This document shows, in pieces, positions 44,601 through 57,495 of a DNA stretch of 64,000 bases. The stretch spans positions 124,001 to 188,000 of the forward strand of contig MU867078.1 in the NCBI GenBank assembly GCA_033725935.1, read 5' to 3'. The position numbers and the translations under genes were made by a program. The notes beneath the pieces are model-generated. The model did no database searches. It saw nothing but the letters and a program-made list of their open reading frames with translations, and was not told the origin of the DNA. This stretch comes from Cladorrhinum sp. PSN259 (Eukaryota > Ascomycota > Sordariomycetes > Sordariales > Podosporaceae). How positions within the stretch are numbered: position 1 is the first letter of the stretch; each line of letters starts with the position of its first letter.

Positions 44601-45839
44601 CAGGGCGGAAACAGTAGTGCCATCTCACTTGCGGAATCCTCCCCGATCTCAGTCCCTCTCATCTCGTTCTTGTCATGGACTTATCAATATCATCACACTA
44701 GGGGCGAAGGAGAAGCAGCAGAATCAAGCTTAGCTGTACCTGTATTGATGGGAGGTGAGTTGCGAGAAATCTTGAGCATCAAGTGACGCTGCAGAGTTCT
44801 GCACGCAATTCTTCTCGCGACCTGTTGCTGGCTGCTGCTGGTTTCGGCATGAAGATTCTGGTCTGCAAGCTGCAAGCAACATCGTCGGCTAGACGGATGT
44901 ACCTCGATTGTATCCCGTTGTACGACGAGGTACAAAGATTAAGAAAACCACGTGCAGCATAAGCATCCTTGGTTGACGTGCAGCTCACTCATGCACCCCG
45001 GTCGACGCGCTGAAACGACGCCACCATTCCTACATACAGACTTTTTGTCGTTCCCGCTGTTGGCAGAGACAGACAGAGGCATTGGATGGACGGATGGGTC
45101 ATGTTCCCCAGACTCTGTTTTTGTCTATGACTCTCAGTCTGATATTAATCTGTGTATTCAGGTACTGCGGCTCGGTCTTGCCTGATTGGTCTCGTTCCTG
45201 GCTGTCCTCGTGGCTTGATGCTGGTCAAGGTGCTGGCATCCAGAACACGGCATTGAAGCTACGGCGTACTCCGTATTCTAGTTCACTTTATCTCAACCTT
45301 ACTTGGGCGTCTTATATGTACCAACGTCGTGCACAAGCGCCCGCGACGCTATACCCTATACTCCTTGGCCCCAGGCTTGACAGGACGTTGCAAAGCTGCA
45401 ACCCTGAACAAGCTTCTCCACAGAATGGCGGCCTCGACAGCCGGTTCGTCTCCTCTCATCTCCTCCATCTCCACACTATTCCGGTGCTACAACACCAACG
45501 GTGTACTATGTAGATATATAAGTCTGCATCTGGTCCCCATGTTCTCGCCTCGCCTCCCATTGCCATTGCCGCCCCTCATATATCTATCTTTATCCTTCTC
45601 CATCTAAGACTGGATACCATTGAGCACTTTGATACCCCAGACTACCCCAGCTCATGGTCACTTTTTGAAATCCCTTTGCCACCTACCCCAGTTTTTCGCT
45701 TCTATCCGGTACCCGGGGGCGTCTTCACCCTCGATACCCAGCCATCACTCATAAATATCGTGGTGCTCCTGTGCCTCTCCTCCTCAGGGCCACCCATCAG
45801 CTCCGCTTGCCATAGCATCATCTACTCGAGATCTCCAAC

Positions 45840-48254
45840 ATGGCACCATCAATTCCAGTTCCCACCCAGGGTGGCATGTTTCACACCTTCCAAGGGGTCA
45901 CCCCACGAAAGCAGTCTACAGATTCTACAGATAGCACCAAGTCCACCACCACGGGAACTGCCAAGAGAATAACAACCCCACATGCCTGCGCCGAGTGCAA
46001 GAGGCGAAAGATGTAAGTTATCTGACGGTCCATTGAGCCTCAGTGGTGTTGATATCTAACGCGATCTCTCAGCCGGTGCGATGGTCAACAGCCATGCGGC
46101 CAATGCCTGTCAAGTCGTGCTCCCAAGAGATGTTTCTACGACAAGCACAGGCAACGAGTCATTCCTTCCCGCAAGACCCTCGAAGCTCTTTCACAATCTC
46201 TCGAAGAATGTCGTTCTATCCTCAAACGCCTGTTTCCCAACCAGGAAGTCCAAACACTCTTACCATTATCACGACATGAGCTGCTCAGCCTCTTGGACAG
46301 ACCAACAATTGATACTTCAGTCGGTGGCCTCCCATCACCACCACTAAACACCAGCCCAATTTCGGATCTCGACTCACCATTGATGCCAAAGACCGAGAAT
46401 ATTCTGGAGCAGATGCCATCTAGAGATGCAGAATGGGACGAGGAGCGAAGAGGAAGAGACCCAATTCCTATCGAAGCCGACGACATCAACGCACTCTCAC
46501 TCTCGATGGACCGACAAACATCATATCTCGGTGCCTCATCCATCAAGGCCGCTCTCATGGTCATGCTCAAGGTTCAGCCCGGTCTCAGAAACTCATTGGC
46601 AACGCCACTTAACGGGGTCGAGATGTCACACAACTACCCGGCTATCAGACAAAAGCCAACCACTCAGAAAGATCCACAGCGCATCCCATGGTCCTGGAAG
46701 GGCCAAACCCTCATCGATGCCTACTTCAAGCGTGTTCACGTTTTCGTCCCAATGCTTGACGAGAGCACCTTCCGCGCTGACTACCTCGAGGGACAGCGAA
46801 CAGACGCTCCCTGGCTTGCCCTCCTCAACATGGTTTTCGCCATGGGCAGCATCGCGGCCATGAAGTCTGACGACTACAACCACATTAACTACTACAACCG
46901 CGCCATGGAGCATCTCCCCATGGACGCCTTCGGCAGCAGCCACATCGAGACCGTCCAGGCTCTTGCTCTCATCGGTGGCTACTACCTTCACTACATCAAC
47001 CGGCCCAACATGGCCAATGCGGTCCTCGGCGCCGCAATCCGCATGGCTTCCGCCCTCGGTCTGCACCGTGAGTCTCTTGCTCAAGGCAGCACAGATATCG
47101 TCGCTGCGGAGACCCGCAGACGCACCTGGTGGTCACTCTTCTGCCTTGATACATGGGCAACAACCACCATGGGTCGCCCATCCTTTGGCCGATGGGGACC
47201 TGCCATTAACATCCGCCCTCCCGAGTTTGGAATCACCGCCAACCGTGACTCTTCTCAGCACGCTGGCACTTTACCTCTTATCGAAAACATCAAATTCTGC
47301 AAGATTGCCACCCAGATCCAGGACATGCTCGCTATTACTCCCTTGCTGAGGACAGAGGACAGGTGCAGCATTGACTCGCAGCTTGTCAACTGGTATTCTT
47401 CTCTGCCTTGGCTATTGAGGACTACTGATCCATGCGCCGAGCCTCTCTACATGGCACGGTGCATCATGAAGTGGCGGTATCAGAACCTGCGCATGCTCTT
47501 GCATCGCCCTGTTCTTCTTTCGCTCGCTTCCTCTGGACTCAACCCACATACCCAAGCTTGCGACGCGGACTTGGCTGCTATTGAGACCTGCCGCGAGCTC
47601 GCTGCTCAAACCATTGAGGATATCGCTCGCGAGTGGACACGCAATCAGATGTCTGGCTGGAATGCCGTCTGGTTCCTCTACCAAGCCGCCATGGTACCTC
47701 TCGTCTCTGTCTTTTGGCAATGGGGTTCCCCTCGCGTTCCAGAGTGGCTCAAGCAGATTGAGGCTGTTCTTGATCTCCTCGAAGTAATGGAGGAGTGGTC
47801 CCTCGCTGCACGCCGCTCAAGGGAAGTGGTTTGGAGGATGTACGAAGCCTCCCGCGCTGTCCAAGCCCAAGGCGCCGCTGCCAGATCCCAAAGCCCACTA
47901 CAGATGACTGGAGACGGTATGCTCATGGCTGAGGGCATTCACATGTCTCCTATTGGCTTGGAACCAGTTGATGCTGCCGGTGGCATGGGCATGATGGGAT
48001 TGTTGGATCAAGGCGGTCTCTGGGATTTGGATGGCATGAGCTGGGGCAGTCAGCAAGGGGATGTATCTGCTGCTGCGGAGTTCAATGCTGCCGCTTATGG
48101 ACAGCAGCAGGTGCACTCGCCTGTTACGGCTGAGATGCCAGGCATGATGCACCATCACGGCGTTGAGTATGCAGGCATGATGGGGCATGGGCATCATCAT
48201 CACCCTCATGCTATGCATCATCAGGGGATGGAAGGATTTGCTTATGTTCAGTAA
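45840..48254 (+). CDS. Zn(II)2Cys6 fungal-specific transcription factor
   Basis: Exons 45840-46012 and 46073-48254 join to 784 residues. The 60-nt intron (GTAAGT...CTAAC...CAG) falls inside the zinc cluster, whose joined form is C-x2-C-x6-C-x5-C-x2-C-x8-C (CAECKRRKIRCDGQQPC, GQC, CF). A basic linker (KHRQRVIPSRKT) and a short coiled coil follow. The fungal_trans middle homology region runs from about residue 210 (LIDAYFKRVHVFVPMLDESTFR, then MASALGLHRES and RRRTWWSLFCLD). The C-terminus is Met/Gly-rich and ends in a His-rich segment (HHHH, HAMHHQG). This is a sequence-specific activator or repressor in the nucleus. I cannot assign a pathway; resemblance to xylanolytic-type regulators is only general. 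Confidence 0.88.
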
Positions 48255-48725
48255 AATCCTTTTCTTCTACTCTACTCATTTTTTTGGTCCTTTTTACTCT
48301 TTTATATTTGTGGCAAGGTGTTTTGGGGAAATGGGACGGGGAGGGGACAACCAAAAACAAAACTGTCAAAGCAATGTTGTGGATGGGCATTGATATTTTT
48401 GGGATGGAGTTTTTTTTTTCACTTTCCGATGATGATGGAACTGAAACGGCAGAATGATGAATTTTTGGTGAACGGATATACCAGGCAAGGCCACTTTTTT
48501 TTTTTCTTTACCTCTACTTCTTCAACTCTCCTCTATTTTTGGGTGTGTATAATTCTTCTTCTTGTATATGGTTTATTTTTTTGTACGGGTAAACCAAAAA
48601 AATTGGATACGAAAATGGAGTTCTCTTTTTTTTGCAAATATTTTGCTACTTCTTGTTCTATACCTATGATACACATTCTACATTATACCAAAGATTCAGA
48701 TGTCGAGATAGATTGTTTATTTCAT

Positions 48726-48728
<3 letters not shown>

Positions 48729-48772
<44 letters not shown>

Positions 48773-48776
48773 ACAC
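48729..48776 (+). repeat. (AC)n microsatellite
   Basis: About 24 units with one AG interruption near 48767-48768. Confidence 0.95.
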
Positions 48777-48845
48777 TGAACAATGACTATGCTTGTGATG
48801 TGCATCAATAAGAGAACAACACTGAGAAATTGTAGTGTGTAATGG

Positions 48846-48868
48846 TGAGGGGGAGGGGGAGGGGGAGG
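48846..48868 (+). repeat. GAGGGGG minisatellite
   Basis: Three near-perfect units of a G-rich motif on the plus strand. Confidence 0.7.
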
Positions 48869-51800
48869 CAACGAGATGGGATTGGATCGGTGCAACTGTT
48901 CGGTCATACTTCTGATAATATCCGGAATGAACTTTCCAACTTCCAACAGCCAGGGTAACAATAACATCAACATCTGTATGTACATACAAAAGAAGGGGAA
49001 GGAGGAGATGGGAGATGTGTACGGGCGTGTACGTGCGTGTGTGTGTGCATAACAACAAGACCCAGTATTCATCTCTGCAATTTCCTCTACATACCACCAA
49101 CACCTTGGAAGGATCACCTATACATAGAAATCAAGCGAATATACCCAACTTTTTCGTTTCTGCTTTCCCCCGCATTTTGCTCTCACGCCAACAGCCACCC
49201 AGCCAGCTGGACAGACAGGCACACTCACGGGCCTCTTCGGCGGCTTGGTACTGTAACACTTACCATTCCGGATATTGATGGAAGAGTTGTTCGAAGCGTT
49301 CGACACGCGATGCCGAGTGCACACAATAAGCTGCTGACCGGGTTTTCTTACTTGAAAGAAGCCGAATATTCCAGCATGGCCTTAGCAACAATGGTGCTGT
49401 GACATGACATGAAGAGCGCCTTCAAAAACACAGCCATTCCAAATCTCCTAGCTTCTACGCAGAGTATCGTAATTGTGTCGGCCAGCGTTAGACCTTGGCC
49501 GAGAGGCCTCAGAATGCAAGTTGTAGCGAAAGTAGATCAACCGGTGTAGGGTTCCTTCATGTGTCAGACGAGTGTATTTGCCGCCAGAACATGAATATGA
49601 TCAGTCAGTTTTTTTTATTTGTCCTCTCAGGATTTTGGTGTGTTGCGTTGAATATTCTCAAGGGTAGAAAGAACCAAACTTGGGACAGCCAAGTCAGCAC
49701 GGCAACGCAGATCATGGCAGTCATGAGAACGTCGATCCGGGTGCTCATCCCATGAAAAGGTCCACTTAGTCGTCCGGACAGAAAACTCCTCGTACCGTCC
49801 CTAAAGAATGCAATGCCCACTTGTGTGTGAATGAACAGCAAAGAAAGAGATCGACACTCAGGGTTGTGCGGTCCCGTCGTGCCTCTCCTCGGGGGCGAGA
49901 TCGTCATCTGCAAAAGCAGGCTCCATCAGGTTTAGGAAATCATAGAGTCCTGAACAGGCAAAGAGGGCCGGGCATCAGGTGCTCGAGGTCGAACAGAGCA
50001 AAAAGGTTGTGTGGAGATGGTGGCTCGATCGGCCGTCGTGCCGCCTCTTCAAGTCAGGGGAAGAGGCAAAGCGACACGCCCGATGCATGCTTGCCACGCG
50101 GTCATCCCTTGCTTGTGCATATCTCTGGCTACATCGACGACACCTCGCATACACTTGTCTGGAGGTTTGGAGGTGTGTTCCGCCGGGCGCTAGGGAAGGC
50201 AAAATCTGGGGAAAGAGAGAAGTTGGAGATGATGAATGGCCGTGTGGGGTCCATAAAACGGTTGACGGTCGATCGCAGAAACGGTTTTCATGAAGCGGAG
50301 CCCTTTGCGAAAACGGGCGTGCATGATTGGTCGGGTGAATGTTTCGGCTGATCGCGTCGAGAGATGCTGCAATCTGGAGTTGCGGCCCGTGGCGCTATTT
50401 GCGTCGGGGTACCTATCCGACAGGGGAAGTTGCAACAACTTTTCACGCGACCCCTGCTCATCCTGCTGTGCAATGGAGCAATATGCGGGGTAATGGTCTG
50501 GGGTAAAATGAACTGGCAGGGGTCTCAGAATGCGGGGTACACCATGTTTGTTCCAACCTTTTCAACTTTTGGATCGCGAGTTGAGAAGCGAAGCCACCTG
50601 CCTATTCAAGGCTGGCATAATGAGAATGCAATAGCAGAGGTCTAGTATACACCTCCCCTCCTCCATCATCATCATGACTGCCATACATTTCCCCAGGTTT
50701 TCTGGCTGCATCTCTGACTGGATCGGCAGATAAAAACAAAATGCGGGGTAAGCCAGTCACTGGAGATAACTTTGGTCCTTTCGGCCATCATAGAAATCTT
50801 GGATGTGACGCGTTGGCCGCCGCGCACGGATTCCGCCCTCATGCTCCCGTCGGCATCATATCCACTAGTGCCGGCTTGTGGGGCATTGTAGATAACGTGA
50901 AGTGCGGAATCGACGATGCACGCTCGGACACAGCTCACACCACAACAACTGGCACCTTACCCAGCCGTTGTTCACCTTCGGTCTGAGTGGGTCGAAAGAA
51001 AGTTGAAAGCTCCGGGACACCGCCAGTCGGAGGCCGATGAATGACCGGGCTTGGTAGGACACGTCGGCGCCAGGAAACGTCGCGTCAGGTACGGAGTAGT
51101 ATCCCATCCTATAAGACCGGGGGTGTCATGCCATGTTCACTTCGACAGGGCATGATGAACCACAACAACCTGTTGAAGGACCCTGGTGTCTTGGTTGCTT
51201 GATGTAGATGTGTCGTCGCCCTTAACCATGATCAGTCATTATTTGGTGCGCTACCCAACCATGCCATCCGACGATTGTACTTACTTTGTATCTCATCTCC
51301 CGAACTTGTACCTCCTAATCCCCTGTCTTGCGTCGGAGCTGTGAAAGAGGCACACCAACCAAGTAAGCTTCATTTTCAGATACCGACGTTGCAGTTACCA
51401 TCTGTTCCTTGAGATCGGCTCAGGGTCAAGTATGTCAAGAATGCTTGAGCCTTTCTCAAGGGCAGGGAGGGTTGCATGTGTGTAACAAAAACTGAGGTGG
51501 CTGGTCATGGCGAGGTGGTCAAGCTTTTGGTAAAGCTCGGCCAGCAATGACAGAAATTTGGGTTAGAGGATCAGAGTTTTTCTGACTTTCAGAACTCCGT
51601 GATAGCCGGGGAAAGAGTGACTTCCCACTGAGCGATCCATCGCCGCCTGCACTGCAGTTCACGGCAAGAAGCATCACCTGTTCTTGCCATGTACGGAATT
51701 AAATTGATCGATGAGCGGAGTTCATGGCCGTCATTCCCGGATTCTCTTCATTATTTGCCAACTTAAACTTGGAAGTTGTGTCCTGGTTTTGAACGAACTC

Positions 51801-52940
51801 TAAAGTTGATACACTGAAGAGAATCCTGGCAGCCCTGATAATCTCGTTTCATCGGCTCTCCGGAGTCATAGACCCGCAAATCGGCCGCGCCCACTCTCGG
51901 CCGGTTTAAGTGCCGGACATGGTTGGTATGCAAGCACGGCAGAGCAGCCCGGAGGCACAGCAGGGAAACAATCGGGATAAATGGAGACAGGGAAACCCCG
52001 ACCTCCGGGAAGCCGTCCGCGATTCTGATAGGTTACCAAAAAGGTATGAAACATGTTTCAGGGTTCCCAACTTTTGGCAACTTCCTTTCTTGAATATGAA
52101 TATCGTCATCATCGACGAATCCTGAGTGACTCACCTTATCAAAAAGGCCTTTCTTCCCTTCTATCCGTGCAACACGGCCGGTGACCGAGATTTGTTGTCA
52201 TGCGGACAACCAACATACTGCTATCACGGAAGCGACACCCATTATGCCTCATACATCTTATCTCGGTCGGCGATATACATACCAGCAACTAGCCACACCT
52301 GAAACGTCATTGCGTGGCATACGAAAGCCTTGTTCATATTTATCCGCCTTGATGTGGCTGTTTCAATAGATGCGTATCTACGTGGAAAGGGTTGACTGGT
52401 AAGCTGCTCGCTCAGACATCCGGGCGAATGAGGAGGTATTTCTTCCTTGATCCATGAGATCTCACGGACTTTATTCTGGAGATATGATGCAGTGTGACCG
52501 GAGGAGATGGGAGGGGAAGCCTGTTAGCTTCGTCATGATATTGAAATGGACTGGACAGGATATTTGCGGTTATTTTTATGGGCAGTCAAGATTCCTGCGG
52601 CGGTGTCTCTGGTCTGCACCGTCAAAAGTGAATGAACAGACTCTGGTGGATGTAGAAAGGAGATCATGATATGAAATGATGCAGTTGGCTCAGTCTCGGC
52701 ATTGCGTTGGCTACAACGATCGTCTAGCTAGACACGCACTGTTGTTGACGTAGATACGGAGTTTCTAAATTGCCCCTCTAATTTCGGCCCTCAACTTTGA
52801 TCCCAAGAACTCAAAGATCCAAGTTCCAGTGATTGGTAGCATTTGTTTCTCTTCCACTTGGGCAGTGGCTGGCTTCACCAACGAGGGTGACAAGACGAGG
52901 GTGGCAGACTGGCATTATTCTTCCAATCAAGAGAAGAAGG

Positions 52941-52948
52941 TTTTTTTT

Positions 52949-52994
<46 letters not shown>

Positions 52995-53097
52995 TTATAC
53001 CTGGTTTGTCCAACCAGTAACGGTGCTAAGATGGGGTGGAAATAAGGGGGTGGGGAGAATAAAATGCCCCATTTAAAAAAGGTTGCNNNNNNNNNNG

Positions 53098-53154
<57 letters not shown>

Positions 53155-53252
53155 GTGGTTGAATCCATGGTTGGACACAAGCTTACCGGTGCTAAGATGC
53201 GATGGAATTCAGGGGCTGGTGAGATAAACTGGCCCCATGTAAACAATGTTGC
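52941..53252. other. Assembly gap with homopolymers and a duplicated flank
   Basis: It reads T18, G34, about 95 bp, ten N (53087-53096), then about C49 and about 100 bp. The sequences on either side of the gap (about 52989-53086 and 53152-53251) are imperfect copies of each other: both contain CGGTGCTAAGATG and CCCCAT...AA..GTTGC. This looks like one locus placed twice by error-rich reads, not biology. Confidence 0.75.
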
Positions 53253-54073
53253 CAGAGCTACGCACAGAAAAGCGCGCATGCACAATCACATGCAGTCAAT
53301 AACCTCGTGGGATACTTCGGAATTACCCATTCGCTAATTGATTCTCTTGAATCAGTCTCGTTGAAATGCCTAACCAGCTATGCCAAGGCACAGAGATGGA
53401 CATAAACAAGATGATGACCAGAGCATTCTGTGCTGGGTTTGCGTTTCGGCCGACTGCTCGACCCCCAAAAAATAAGCTTTGCTAGCATCCTGCAATGATC
53501 TTTGACAGGAGACCTGACAGCGGTGAGCGGCGGCATATGTCGGGTGATTAAATATCGATCAAAGCTGATCTTTTCTGGAAAGCGTCATTGGCCTACATTT
53601 TAAACCATGAGCTTGGAATTCCAAGTCTGGATCAGAAGGCTCGACTGTTCCACAAGACCACACGATGTTTCCTACCGGTGATAATTCCCGATTGCTATCT
53701 GATACTTGCAATCTCTTGTCACCGTCGTACGAACCTAACTGAAATTGATTCTCAACACTGTTGAATTGCCCGAGCATGACAAAAAACCACCAGAAAGCTT
53801 AACCCCATCGCCTCAATTGGCATTGTTCCGGGATCATCTATCCAAACGTTCATGTTGCAACGAATGCGTCCCGAGACACCAGATGAGCGACACCCAATGA
53901 GCGTCGATTCAGCTGGCCACCCGGCCGTAAGACAGTTGCAACATGAACATGTACGTTGTGATGATTGTTGATCACACCAACAACCATGTGAGACGTTTCT
54001 CGAGACTTGATAGATAACAATGCCTCCCCGAACCACCAGCCAAGACTAAGACACATCACTTAGGACAGTAAAC
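53253..54073. other. Promoter side of the MFS gene
   Basis: About 820 bp with no supported gene. Confidence 0.5.
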
Positions 54074-55951
54074 ATGCAGAACCTCCAGTTACCGGAACCA
54101 GCAATTCCTCCTTTCGAGCAGTCCTCTGCCGAGCAGCCCTCCGCCGAGCAGCCTTCCATCAAGGATGCCTCCCTTGCCAAAGCGCGCTACATCTCCCTAA
54201 TGATTGCCATCGCAACCGGTCTCTTCCTCTCCTTGCTCGACGCCTCTGTCGTAGCCACCGCGCTCTTCAACATCTCTGTCGATCTTCGTGAGACGGAGCG
54301 CATCAACTGGGTTGCTTTGTCCTACACCCTCGCCTATCTTGGATTTACTGCTTTTCTAGCTCGTATCACAGATGTTGTAGGGCGCAAGATGGCGTTTGTT
54401 GCGTCTTATGTCATATTCGTTGCTTTTTCTCTGGGATGTGGATTCAGCAGAACTCTGGAGGAACTGATTATTTGTCGAGCATTTCAAGGCCTTGGCGGTT
54501 CAGGTCTTTATAGCATTACCATGGTCATGCTTCCTGAAATACTCCCTTATTCTAAGAAGAAACTCGTTTCTTCAACCGTGGGGTTGGTAATTGCTGCCGC
54601 AGCCGTGATGGGCCCCATACTGGGCGGTGTGTTAACACAATACGCAACCTGGAGATGGATTTTTTGGATCAAGTATGTCAACTTACCTCACATCATCAAG
54701 ACTTTGCTAACCAAAAGCCCTACCAGTGGACCAATCGGCACCGTTTCGCTCGCACTATTCTACCTAGCCTGGCCAAAAGACAAACATGCCTTCTCCCCCC
54801 GACTACGCTGGAGAGACCTCGACTATCTCGGTTCATTCCTCCTTCTGACGGCTGCTGTACTTCTAGTCTTCCCCTTTCAGCATCTTTCCTATCTTCTCTC
54901 CGTTCCCGAGCAGGAACTTAACGACTCCACGGTTTCGGCGGGCGAACACAGGGCATTGCTCAAGTCACCGTACTTCCAAGCATCTTTCACATATACGCTC
55001 GCAACAGCATTCATCGTACTGGTGCTATTCGTTTCGTGGAATCACTTCGCCTCCCTCTATCGCTGCACTGCTCACCTTGCATTCGCATTCCCTCGCTCCC
55101 TTCTGCGTAACCGGGTATATATCGCTGTATTTCTAAACACACTGATGGTAGGGTTTCCTTACCTCACGTGCGTTTATGCCTTTCCAATCAGATTCCAGGT
55201 GGTCTATGGCAAATCTCCTCTACAGGCGGGACTCATGCTGTTACCCATGCTGGGTGCGTCTGCAGTTGCCACGGTGGTAGCTGGAGCGGTGAATGCGAGA
55301 CAGGGACAGAAAAACAGGTTCTGCGAGACCATGACGGCTGCTTGCTTGTTTATGCTTTTGGGATGTGGTCTGGAGATCATCACGACGGATAAGAATTATG
55401 TGAGGAAAGTTGCGTCGTCAGTTGGCTTCTTGGCTTTTGTAGGTTTTGGATTTGGGTTGAGTGCTTCGGCTGGGACGATGCTGGTGGCGGTGGAGAGTGA
55501 GGTCAGGGACCATGCGACGGCGCAAGGTCTCTTAGCGCAGGTCAGGATTCTCGGTGGGAGTATCGGGATTGCGGTCTCGTCTGCTTTGTTGGCGGCGAAA
55601 GCTAGGGATATCATGGGGCCCGGCGCCTTGAATCCTGAGATGCTAGCACATGTGAATCATACGGGCACCACAATATCAGCAGAGCAGTGGATGATGATCG
55701 GGAGCATATACACGGAGGCGATAAGGGACGACATGGTAATCTGTTGCGCGGTGCTTGGTGTCGGTGCATTGTGCAGTTTGACGATCTACCGACGTCATCG
55801 TCTTCCGGTTGATGAGATAATGCGGCAACGACTAAAGCACGAGGCGGACAGACAACAGGCACTTGCGCGATTAGGGCTGGGAACTGCTTCGACTGTCCAG
55901 ATGGAGGTGGTGACACCTGCCCGGCTGGTGGTGAGGAGATCAGCATGTTAA
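54074..55951 (+). CDS. Major facilitator superfamily drug/proton antiporter-like transporter
   Basis: Plasma-membrane type transporter of the 14-segment DHA2-like class. Exons 54074-54672 and 54727-55951 join to 607 residues. The 54-nt intron (GTATGT, GCTAAC branch point, CAG) is a multiple of three and free of stops, so an unspliced reading adds 18 residues; splicing restores WRWIFWINGPIG, the standard family sequence. The first helix has LSLLDASVVATAL. Motif A is ITDVVGRK and motif C is MGPILGGV. The N-terminal tail has a tandem SAEQPS. No biosynthetic or efflux cluster is visible beside it, so the substrate is unknown; such proteins export drugs, toxins or metabolites, or move amino acids. 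Confidence 0.9.
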   Translation: MQNLQLPEPAIPPFEQSSAEQPSAEQPSIKDASLAKARYISLMIAIATGLFLSLLDASVVATALFNISVDLRETERINWVALSYTLAYLGFTAFLARITDVVGRKMAFVASYVIFVAFSLGCGFSRTLEELIICRAFQGLGGSGLYSITMVMLPEILPYSKKKLVSSTVGLVIAAAAVMGPILGGVLTQYATWRWIFWIKYVNLPHIIKTLLTKSPTSGPIGTVSLALFYLAWPKDKHAFSPRLRWRDLDYLGSFLLLTAAVLLVFPFQHLSYLLSVPEQELNDSTVSAGEHRALLKSPYFQASFTYTLATAFIVLVLFVSWNHFASLYRCTAHLAFAFPRSLLRNRVYIAVFLNTLMVGFPYLTCVYAFPIRFQVVYGKSPLQAGLMLLPMLGASAVATVVAGAVNARQGQKNRFCETMTAACLFMLLGCGLEIITTDKNYVRKVASSVGFLAFVGFGFGLSASAGTMLVAVESEVRDHATAQGLLAQVRILGGSIGIAVSSALLAAKARDIMGPGALNPEMLAHVNHTGTTISAEQWMMIGSIYTEAIRDDMVICCAVLGVGALCSLTIYRRHRLPVDEIMRQRLKHEADRQQALARLGLGTASTVQMEVVTPARLVVRRSAC

Positions 55952-57495
55952 TTGGACATCTCATACTCCTATTCATCTTTCGCCGTTCCTATTATCTTAA
56001 CTCAGCTCCATATTTTGAAAGAAAGGTATGTATAGGGCCTGGCTCCAAGTGATTTATTTACTTGGGGCTGCGGATCCGAAGAGAGTTCCAGGCCAGATGC
56101 CTGAACGTAGGACTAGAACAGTTTATCAGGATAAAGGAAGTCTCGGTACAGGAATCAGAACACCAAGTTTCTCCTTTGGCAACTACATCCCAGCGCTACG
56201 TAATATCTGTATGTTACGCGTACTACCTCATGGTCCGACCTCTGTTACCCCCCAACATCTCTCAACCTCAGCCTCCCGAACCTCCACTGAACAACAACTA
56301 CCACCACCACGACCTTAGCTACATCTGTGTGAGATGTTCGCGCTTTGAGCTGTTCAATTTTCTCGGTTGGGAGAAGAATGAACCTTTGTCTGTTGCATCG
56401 TTGAGCACAGCCGTTAGGCAAGGTTTGTGATTTTGTTGATTAGGTTTTCTCGAGATATAGATTTCATATCGTCACTAGAGTATATCAGTTCCTATTATTG
56501 ACCTTGATTCCCAGATTGTGATAGAAGAGGGAGGAGAAACTTAATCTGAAGATGATCAAGTACTATCTAAGGATCTATTAAACAATGTTGGTTCCAGTTT
56601 CGATATTTAGTTTACGGTCCCAAGCCATTTGTTTTGGGTCTGGGTTTTACGTTCTTATTATATTATTGGTCTGCTATACATGTAATTTATCCATGTAGAA
56701 AGTTCTGACACAGAAGCACTGCAAACGAAAACAGAATGGTGATAGAAAGAGAGTCATATTCATTGCTATATCTGCCTGATAGATACATTAGAACAGGTGT
56801 TTCATTCTCAACCACCTTGCTTAAAAATGCCTGGGGAAAGTAGCAAGTATATCTTGCTTGGTCCTTATTGATGAACTCTTAGTTTTGAATATAATCAATT
56901 CCGAACTCGGGCTCAACTACGATCCAAGCTGCACCTATCGTCGCAGGAGTCGGTTTTCAGTCTGGACTTGTCAATGTGGGCAAGGGAGGTGATGTCAGTG
57001 CACGCCGTCGGGTGACAGGACCTGAGGACTGCCCTGGTGTCAACTCACTTACCGGAGGCCCCCTTGTTCTTTTATAGTTCATCGTTCGCTGACTTTACTT
57101 TTGAAACCTGACCAACTATTTACATCTCTTTCCCCACTTATAAAGATCTTCATCAATTATCGATTTAGGTAGGCATTCATCTGTGCGTATCAATCATGCC
57201 CACAGGGCATTGAACTCGATGTAATACATAAATGACTGTAACTGCCGCCTTTATATATTCGCCTGATCTTGCCGTGTAAGATTTTGCAATGCAATCACCG
57301 TACGGCATCGTGCAGCAGCCAGGCATATTTGTAGAAACACATATCTAGACTCACATTTTCATATCTCTTGAAATATCTCTCGAAACCCCTGCCAAAGGCA
57401 TACTTTCTTATTCGATACAAGTAAGGTTGCCGCCGTCAATATCAATGCCACAAAGCAGACTTCCTTCATAAACCCTATTTCCAATCATTACAGCC
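55952..57495. other. Intergenic region
   Basis: AT-rich spacer with no supported gene, ending at the upstream region of 5S copy 2 (ATAAACCCT at about -30). Confidence 0.5.

Larger units (their letters stand above)
38005..45839. other. Long gene-poor region (7.8 kb) upstream of the transcription factor
   Basis: No coding or RNA gene that I can support. It holds an agggcaagat tandem repeat (38261-38290), a TG microsatellite (38619-38649), many short frames without family pattern and a GGCCGCGGCCGCGG palindrome near 43373-43387. It probably includes the regulatory DNA and long leader of the Zn2Cys6 gene. Unrecognised ncRNAs cannot be excluded. Confidence 0.5.
48255..52940. other. Gene-poor region downstream of the transcription factor
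   Basis: No supported gene. It includes an AC microsatellite (48729-48776), a GAGGGGG minisatellite (48846-48868), and several overlapping short frames on both strands near 49.8-50.5 kb that look like chance. Confidence 0.45.

Noticed and set aside
49821..50351. A 176-codon open frame downstream of the transcription factor
   Set aside because: Arg/Ser/Gly-rich composition without any family pattern, overlapped by open frames on both strands in GC-rich DNA.
53083..53337. Open frames with long Pro or Gly runs around the gap
   Set aside because: Created by homopolymers and N bases at an assembly gap.
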